A DNA stretch of 64,000 bases, taken from contig NC_012965.1 in assembly GCF_000027005.1 (NCBI RefSeq), positions 359,001-423,000 of the forward strand, in the 5' to 3' direction. Positions within the stretch are counted from its first letter, which is position 1. Every line of letters starts with the position of its first letter. The stretch is from Komagataella phaffii GS115 (lineage: Eukaryota; Ascomycota; Pichiomycetes; Pichiales; Pichiaceae). The position numbers and the translations under genes were made by a program. The notes beneath the pieces are model-generated. The model made no database searches, was not told where the DNA came from, and saw nothing but the letters and a program-made list of their open reading frames with translations. Below, piece by piece: positions 58,461 through 64,000 of the stretch.

Positions 58461-60890
58461 ATGAACAACCCAAGTTTAGGCTGGGAAAGACTTGATACAG
58501 TCTTTTATAGGCTGAGAGAATGCTATTCCCCTCTTCAATGGGATATTGAGCTTGATGAACAGCCTGTAGCGATCTCCAATTCTGCAGCTGCAATTGCAGT
58601 GTTCAACAGTCATTCTTCGCATACATCCATAGATATCTTCTCTGGATCTGGAGTATTGCTCAATTCCATTCCGTGGCTACTTTCCAATGGTCAAATTGTT
58701 TCAATGAGCTGGACAGACAACGAAGAACTGCTGGTTGTTCTTCAGAACGGTACTATTCGAAAGTTCTCAGACCTGACCAGTGAGTTTGATGAGTTTGGAC
58801 TTAATCTTCCTGAGGACTCGATAGTGCAAGAGGCCAAATTTTTCCAGGATGGTATTGTTGTACTTACAAATGAAAAGAAATTTGTATTTTTCAGCTCTTT
58901 CAGTCAAGTACCCAGGCATTTCACTCTTAACGTAGATTCCATAGACTGCTGGAATATCCTCTACTCGGATCGGGTATTACAACTGTTTGTTTCTTCCAAC
59001 AAATCAATTCACATAAGCACACTGACGACAGAAACATCAGTAAAATTTGGGCAGGTTATTACTGGAATCGAGTTTCCTCCTAATGGTTCGTTTGCATCTC
59101 TTTTGACCCCAGATAACTTAATCATAGCAACGTCTGACTTGGAGAACTTATTGTCAGAGTTTTCACACAATTTTAAACACATTCGTTCCATGCAGTGGTG
59201 TAGTAATGATGCTGTGGTCCTAGCTACTAATGACGAGCTGCAGGTAATTGGTCCAGGTGATGATTCCATTTCTTTTTACTATGAAAACAGGCCATTCATA
59301 AGGTCACAGAATGATGGCTTAACTGTACTTACTCAATCCAAGCTGGAGTTTCTATCTAGAGTTGCAAATTTCACTGAAGAAACTTTCAGAATTGGTTCCA
59401 CTAAGGCAAGTGCAATTTTACTAGATTCCATTGATCAATTGGATAGACATTCCCCAAAAGCTGATGAAAACTTGAGAATAGTGAAACCAAATTTGGTGGA
59501 AGCAGTCGATAATTGCATTCGTTCAGCAAGTGAAGAGTTTGATCCGCAATGGCAAAAGAAACTGTTACGAGCTGCCAGTTTTGGTAAGAGTATCTTGGAT
59601 TTCTATAGTAGTGAAGAGTTTGTTGAGATTTGCAACAATTTGAGAGTTCTTAATGCTGTTCGGCAACCTGAGGTAGGCATGTTTATCACATATGCTCAGT
59701 TGCTGAATTATGGACACCAAGGGCTAATTCAATCTTTGATCAGAAGGCGCTTGTTTTTATTGGCTTCTAAGATCTGCAAATTCCTTTCTTCTTTTCCAGA
59801 TAACATATACTTTGCTTGGGCCAAGTTAAAGATAAAGAGTTCATACAATACTAATGACAAAGAATTAAGCGAGATAATTCTTGACAAGTTAGCTGAGACT
59901 AAAAGGGTCTCTTATACTGGGTTAAGCGAGGTTGCTTACAACGAAGGGAGAGTCGAACTGGCACATTTGTTACTAGATCATGAACCTGTCCTTGAGAATC
60001 AGGTGCCTCTTTTGTTGCAAATGGGTCAGGACAAAAATGCTTTGTTAAAGTCTGAACAAAGTGGCAATGTGGATTTGATATGTTCGGTTCTACTACGTCT
60101 GTATTACAAGTTTTCCCTGTCACAATTTTTCATACTTTTATCAGACTCAACTGATGTAAGCATTGGTATTTTTAAAGATATAATTGGATCCGTGAAACCT
60201 GATTTACTATTAGAGTATTACTATCAGGATGATCAACTGATTAAGATAGCCGAATCGAACTTGTTACAGGATTCAACTTATTCCTTAGATGCGGAAACCA
60301 AGCGAAATCGATTATTGGAGCTGCTGAAAGCATATGAAGGCAAAAAATTTTATGAAAATGATGTCCCGATCATAGAATCTCACTTGAAGCTACTCAATTA
60401 TCAAGAAACTTTGACTAACAAGTTTAACCACTCTTTTGTTGCCTTTTCGAAGATTGAAACTATTTCTGAGTTGGCCAGGTTGGATGATGAAAAGCTAACT
60501 GAAACGCAAAAGTATGCCTATCAATTTGGAATTAGCTCGACACAGCTTTACCACAGTGTTGTAAAGTCGTTGGCCAAATCACACCAATGGGATAAACTCT
60601 TCCAGTTTGCCAAATCGAAAAAATCTCCTGTGGGGTACGAGTTGTTTTTCAGGGAATGTTACCTCCAAAACGAAAAAAGGCAGGCTGGACTTTACATTGG
60701 AATGTGCAAAGAACTTACTTACAAAGCCAGGGCCGATCTTTACTTAAAGATTGGTGAATACAGACTGGCAGCAGATGAAGCTTCCAAGAAGAAAGATATT
60801 GACCTACTACAGTTGGTGAAGGATACGGCTGGGTCTACGAATGTTGGCATTACGAGACTAATCGAAGATTATGTAACCAGAATAGGATAG
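58461..60890 (+). CDS. VPS16: HOPS/CORVET core subunit Vps16
   Basis: This 809-residue protein starts MNNPSLGWERLDTVFYRLRE, as Vps16 proteins do. It has an N-terminal beta-propeller (about 1-370: IVSMSWTDNEELLVVLQNGT; IRSMQWCSNDAVVLATNDEL). A C-terminal alpha-solenoid follows (about 400-809: LLRAASFGKSILDFYSSEEF; FAKSKKSPVGYELFFRECYL). Vps16 is a shared core subunit of the HOPS and CORVET tethers and a partner of Vps33. The length matches S. cerevisiae Vps16 (798). The frame opens at 58440 but the first ATG is 58461. Confidence 0.94.
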   Translation: MNNPSLGWERLDTVFYRLRECYSPLQWDIELDEQPVAISNSAAAIAVFNSHSSHTSIDIFSGSGVLLNSIPWLLSNGQIVSMSWTDNEELLVVLQNGTIRKFSDLTSEFDEFGLNLPEDSIVQEAKFFQDGIVVLTNEKKFVFFSSFSQVPRHFTLNVDSIDCWNILYSDRVLQLFVSSNKSIHISTLTTETSVKFGQVITGIEFPPNGSFASLLTPDNLIIATSDLENLLSEFSHNFKHIRSMQWCSNDAVVLATNDELQVIGPGDDSISFYYENRPFIRSQNDGLTVLTQSKLEFLSRVANFTEETFRIGSTKASAILLDSIDQLDRHSPKADENLRIVKPNLVEAVDNCIRSASEEFDPQWQKKLLRAASFGKSILDFYSSEEFVEICNNLRVLNAVRQPEVGMFITYAQLLNYGHQGLIQSLIRRRLFLLASKICKFLSSFPDNIYFAWAKLKIKSSYNTNDKELSEIILDKLAETKRVSYTGLSEVAYNEGRVELAHLLLDHEPVLENQVPLLLQMGQDKNALLKSEQSGNVDLICSVLLRLYYKFSLSQFFILLSDSTDVSIGIFKDIIGSVKPDLLLEYYYQDDQLIKIAESNLLQDSTYSLDAETKRNRLLELLKAYEGKKFYENDVPIIESHLKLLNYQETLTNKFNHSFVAFSKIETISELARLDDEKLTETQKYAYQFGISSTQLYHSVVKSLAKSHQWDKLFQFAKSKKSPVGYELFFRECYLQNEKRQAGLYIGMCKELTYKARADLYLKIGEYRLAADEASKKKDIDLLQLVKDTAGSTNVGITRLIEDYVTRIG

Positions 60891-60911
60891 TCACTGTTAT
60901 GAAGGAATCTA

Positions 60912-62165
60912 TTAATTATTGTCCAGCAATATCGTTTCCTCTTTGGTGAATTTTCCATTTTCCAAAGTCCCGGACTCAACACCATATTCACCAGTTAACG
61001 CCTCTGGAATGAGCGCTGCATCCACAGGCCCTTTAACTGCTAGCTCGTATAATCCTGCGTAAACATCTGTACCTGTGAATTTAATGGTGATCGGATTTTC
61101 ATTCGAATCATCTGCCGACTTAAGTGCCAGTTTTACAAATTGCACCGGTGCAATCGATGAGTAAGGGTTTGTATTGTCTTCCTCAACCTCCTTAATTGCC
61201 CTTGTATCTTCAAACAACCTTTCCGATTTGAGGGGATCCACAGTACCTTTGAAACGTAACATGGCTATTTGTTCTCGCGTAGGACGATTGGAAACTGCGT
61301 TATTGTCAATTCTGTTCACTTTGACAATGGGGTGATTTTTCTCCTCTCCCAAAACAGGCATATCCACATCTCCATCAGCATATGGCTGCCAGCTCCCTAA
61401 TGAATTTGAAAACCTACTATTTCCTTTGAATATGTGCAATGCTTCCAAAGTTTTCACCGGAGGATCATTCGTAGGTGCCAGCACAACCTGCCTCGTAGAA
61501 GAACTAAGTGTTAACTCAATAGACTGCATAATAGTTTTCGTAACACTGTCTTGAAAAGCGGTATGAATAACGAACGGGGAATTTTGAGGAATTGCCAAGA
61601 AGAAAGGTTTATGGGAGACCAGTTCATCTTTCGAAGGAATCCGCTTTTTCATAGGAATGAAATCAAATACTTGAACTCTTATTATTGTTAGTGGTAGAAC
61701 CGGATGCTTGGCTACATAACTGTGACACAAGTAAACTTTTGAAAGGTGTGTCATCAATTGATCCAAGAACAACTGTGGCTCGATAGTTATCATCAACTCT
61801 TCCCCGGAGAGTGGTATTTTCGCCATAGAGCTGGTCCAGCCTGAGCTGCCCATAGACGAAGCAGAGGGCTTCTTGACAATTAGCTGTGTATCAATTTGAC
61901 TCAATTGTAGCAGATTCAAACCATTCGGCCAATATTCTACTAAGATCTTATCTATGAGTTTCTTCTTGGTTATGTTAGACTCGGTGAACAAATCAACCTC
62001 TGATCCAATATTGTGTTTTGGTTTCGTTGCGGGCCACCTGCTCCATATTTTGACCAGTTCCAAAAGGGATTTTAGGGCGACCCGGTTTAGAAATCGGGAG
62101 TTTTGCTCTGCCAACCTTGGAGGAATGTAGCTATTCGAAATAACTTGGGAAGCTGTGGTGTCCAT
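60912..62165 (-). CDS. CHL4: Kinetochore protein Chl4 (CENP-N)
   Basis: This 417-residue protein resembles Chl4/CENP-N. The N-terminal part contains LKSLLELVKIWSRWPATKP and NITKKKLIDKILVEYWPNGL. The middle contains KPFFLAIPQNSPFVIHTAFQ, and the C-terminus has IKFTGTDVYAGLYELAVKGP, part of the Iml3/CENP-L binding region. With Iml3 it forms the CENP-N/L module of the inner kinetochore. S. cerevisiae Chl4 has 458 residues. It is convergent with VPS16, with 21 bp between stops. These proteins diverge fast, so confidence is slightly lower. Confidence 0.85.
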   Translation of the reverse strand: MDTTASQVISNSYIPPRLAEQNSRFLNRVALKSLLELVKIWSRWPATKPKHNIGSEVDLFTESNITKKKLIDKILVEYWPNGLNLLQLSQIDTQLIVKKPSASSMGSSGWTSSMAKIPLSGEELMITIEPQLFLDQLMTHLSKVYLCHSYVAKHPVLPLTIIRVQVFDFIPMKKRIPSKDELVSHKPFFLAIPQNSPFVIHTAFQDSVTKTIMQSIELTLSSSTRQVVLAPTNDPPVKTLEALHIFKGNSRFSNSLGSWQPYADGDVDMPVLGEEKNHPIVKVNRIDNNAVSNRPTREQIAMLRFKGTVDPLKSERLFEDTRAIKEVEEDNTNPYSSIAPVQFVKLALKSADDSNENPITIKFTGTDVYAGLYELAVKGPVDAALIPEALTGEYGVESGTLENGKFTKEETILLDNN

Positions 62166-62294
62166 GTTAGATAGGGAAGATTTGTTTAGCCCTTCTCATG
62201 GAAGCTCATCGCAGCGCGAAACGGTAGAGGAAAAAAAAATTAGGGAAGAAAAAAATTAATTCAAGGAAAGTTTGTCTAAAGAACAAAACCACCC

Positions 62295-64000
62295 ATGAGC
62301 GATTCCAATAAAGAAGGAAAGGTGGATAAGAATACCCTCTTTGTAAGAGGAATTCCAACTAATGCTTCCAAAGAACAGTTGTCCGATTTTTTCTCCCAAT
62401 TTGCTCCTGTGAAACATGCAATCATCGTCACAGATAAAGCTGAAGATTCCAAAGGGTTTGGATTTGTCTCCTTTACGTCCGAAGATGACTCCGTGTTGGC
62501 TCTTGCAGGAGCCAAGGCAAAGAAGTTCAACAAGGTCCTTTTAAAGGTTGATATTGCCAAAAGAAGAGAGAGAAAGGAGAAAAAAGCTAGCGGAGAGATT
62601 GCTCGTGAAAAACCTAAATATGATAAAGAATCGATTGAGAAAAGAAGACCTCGTTTGATTGTCAGAAATCTGCCATGGTCCGCACGAAGTTCACAAGACT
62701 TGAAGGAAGTGTTTGAGAAGTTTGGCAATGTCGTTGATGTGATTATTCCTAGAAAAGCCGGAGGTAGAATGAGTGGATTTGCATTTGTTACTATGAGAAA
62801 GCAATCAGGCGCCGAGGCAGCAGTTGCCGGATCAAAAGATCTGAAAATTGACGGCAGGGAAGTACAAGTAGAACTGGCACTAGAGAAAGAAAAGTTTTTG
62901 GAAAAGAAAAAGGTTGAAACGAAAGAGGAGAGCGACGACGAGGATGACGATGACGATGACGATGAAGATGAAGTCGATGAAGATGGGGAAATTGAAGATG
63001 ATGAAGATGAGGATGAGGAAGATGAAGACCATAAACCAAACAGACAAACTCCATATTGTATTTTCATTCGTAATCTTCCCTATGATGCCTCGGAAGAGAC
63101 GCTTCAAGAACATTTTGAGAAGTTTGGTCCTATCAGGTATGCTTTGCCGGTGGTTGATCATAACACAGGACAAGCTAAAGGAACGGGATTTGTTGCCTTT
63201 AAGAACTCTCAAGATTATGAAGACTGTCTTCTGAACGCTCCTAAACCAACCTCCAACTCTGTTCTTCTTCCCGATGAAGTTTCTCCCCTCTATGTTTACC
63301 AAGGAAGAGTATTATCCATTGCACCTGCTGTTGATCGAGACAGTGCAGGAAGGCTAATGGAGAGAAATGAAAAAAAGCGTCAAGAAGCGCTTGGAAAAGG
63401 TGAAAAGGACAAAAGAAACATTTACTTGTTGCATGAGGGAAGAATATCTGAAAACTCCGTGTTGGCTAGTTTGTTAACCCCTGCAGATTTAAAAGCCAGG
63501 GAGGAATCCTATAAACTTCGTGTACAACAACTAAACAAAAACCCAACATTACATTTATCGTTAACCAGGTTAGCTATTAGAAACTTGCCTCGTGCAATGA
63601 CCGAAAAATCGTTGAAAGCTCTAGGTAGGAAGGCAATTGTCGAGTTTGCTACCGAGTTGAGACAAGGAAAACGTAATCCATTCAGTAAAGAAGAATTGGT
63701 TAGATCATCCAAGCATAGGTTTGAAATGGAAGGCGGTAACTTTCAAGAATTGCTTGATGAAGCTACCACTGGACATGCTTCTGTGACCCTTCAGAAAAAG
63801 AACAAGAAGAAAGGTGTCGTCTTACAGTCTAAAATTATTACGGAAGTCAAAGGTACTGGAGAACAAGGTAGGTCTAGAGGTTATGGATTTTTAGAATACA
63901 GGGATCATAAACATGCGTTGATGGGTCTTAGATGGTTGAATGCACACTTAGTAACTCCCGAGGAAATTTTCGAAGGTCTAAATGAGGACGAGAAAAAATC
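62295..64000 (+). CDS. NOP4: Nucleolar RNA-binding protein Nop4 (RBM28), 3' end outside window
   Basis: The frame from ATG 62295 stays open to the right edge (568 codons). RRM1 lies at about 13-90 (NTLFVRGIPTNASKEQLSDF) and RRM2 at about 116-195 (RLIVRNLPWSARSSQDLKEV). An acidic Asp/Glu tract follows at about 212-250. RRM3 is at about 254-345 (YCIFIRNLPYDASEETLQEH) and RRM4 begins near 421 (LAIRNLPRAMTEKSLKAL). This four-RRM layout is Nop4/RBM28, needed for 27S pre-rRNA processing and 60S assembly (S. cerevisiae, 685 residues), so about 110 residues are probably missing. It is divergent from CHL4 over 129 bp. Confidence 0.95.
   Translation, partial: MSDSNKEGKVDKNTLFVRGIPTNASKEQLSDFFSQFAPVKHAIIVTDKAEDSKGFGFVSFTSEDDSVLALAGAKAKKFNKVLLKVDIAKRRERKEKKASGEIAREKPKYDKESIEKRRPRLIVRNLPWSARSSQDLKEVFEKFGNVVDVIIPRKAGGRMSGFAFVTMRKQSGAEAAVAGSKDLKIDGREVQVELALEKEKFLEKKKVETKEESDDEDDDDDDDEDEVDEDGEIEDDEDEDEEDEDHKPNRQTPYCIFIRNLPYDASEETLQEHFEKFGPIRYALPVVDHNTGQAKGTGFVAFKNSQDYEDCLLNAPKPTSNSVLLPDEVSPLYVYQGRVLSIAPAVDRDSAGRLMERNEKKRQEALGKGEKDKRNIYLLHEGRISENSVLASLLTPADLKAREESYKLRVQQLNKNPTLHLSLTRLAIRNLPRAMTEKSLKALGRKAIVEFATELRQGKRNPFSKEELVRSSKHRFEMEGGNFQELLDEATTGHASVTLQKKNKKKGVVLQSKIITEVKGTGEQGRSRGYGFLEYRDHKHALMGLRWLNAHLVTPEEIFEGLNEDEKK
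62934..63030 (+). repeat. GAT/GAA/GAC trinucleotide tract coding poly-Asp/Glu
   Basis: Near-continuous GAN and GAR codons within NOP4 encode an acidic linker between RRM2 and RRM3. The tract also creates long spurious Ser-rich and His/Leu-rich ORFs on the other strand. Confidence 0.8.

Noticed and set aside
62791..63067. Minus-strand Ser-rich and His/Leu-rich ORFs opposite NOP4.
   Set aside because: They are shadows of the GAT/GAA acidic tract. The + strand frame has clear RRMs.
1..64000. Search for CRISPR arrays, insertion sequences, LTR elements, centromere inverted repeats and biosynthetic clusters.
   Set aside because: None was seen. The window reads as ordinary yeast chromosome with a few lineage-specific genes.

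Overview
The window looks like nuclear chromosomal DNA of a budding yeast, most probably the methylotroph Komagataella phaffii (Pichia pastoris) or a close relative. Genes are dense, introns are few and short, and they use GTAAGT or GTATGT donors with TACTAAC branch points. The tRNAs and ribosomal protein are of yeast type. The gene set (ARG7, CTP1, TFA1, GTB1, PDC, PEX25, RPL42, CBK1, GET2, DPP1, WSS1, NAB3, VPS9, CTF4, COG2, RRP9, RMD5, BRO1, ELC1, VPS16, CHL4, NOP4) is Saccharomycotina housekeeping. I assign the species by overall resemblance, not by a search. I see no mobile element, CRISPR array, plasmid, telomere or centromere.

Layout. 1-10 kb: an EBP1/PA2G4-like M24 protein (cut by the left edge), mitochondrial ARG7, the SWI/SNF subunit SNF5, the Rsp5 adaptor BSD2, the citrate carrier CTP1, TFIIE-alpha TFA1 and the ER glucosidase II beta subunit GTB1. 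10-23 kb, the most lineage-specific part: two F-box proteins, mitochondrial malic enzyme MAE1, an amino-acid permease, a GH72 glucanosyltransferase with a previously hidden 3' exon, tRNA-Ala(UGC), a protein joining two C2H2 zinc fingers to a RidA-like domain, D-serine dehydratase DSD1 and a spliced TMEM14-family protein. 23-32 kb: pyruvate decarboxylase, PEX25, a spliced small membrane protein, an unrecognised 345-aa protein, a secreted Ser/Thr-rich protein and spliced RPL42. 32-42 kb: the NDR kinase CBK1, tRNA-Thr(AGU), a small orphan ORF, GET2, DPP1, an ASNSD1-like protein, WSS1 and NAB3. 42-64 kb: NGL2, VPS9, FAF1, CTF4, COG2, RRP9, a GPI-type wall protein, RMD5/GID2, BRO1, ELC1, VPS16, CHL4 and NOP4 (cut by the right edge).

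The genes do not form an operon-like system, but themes recur. Endosome and vacuole traffic is covered by BSD2, VPS9, BRO1 and VPS16. Ribosome and RNA biogenesis is covered by FAF1, RRP9, NOP4, NGL2, NAB3 and RPL42. Genes are often convergent with only 12-50 bp between stop codons.

Main points for a second look are the zinc-finger/RidA fusion, the unannotated terminal intron of the GH72 gene with two possible C-termini, Gln56 in ribosomal protein eL42 (a known cycloheximide-resistance residue), and two genes (NAB3, CTF4) each split by a one-base shift in an A-run. With the lone N at 27922 next to a poly-A run, those shifts suggest homopolymer sequencing errors.
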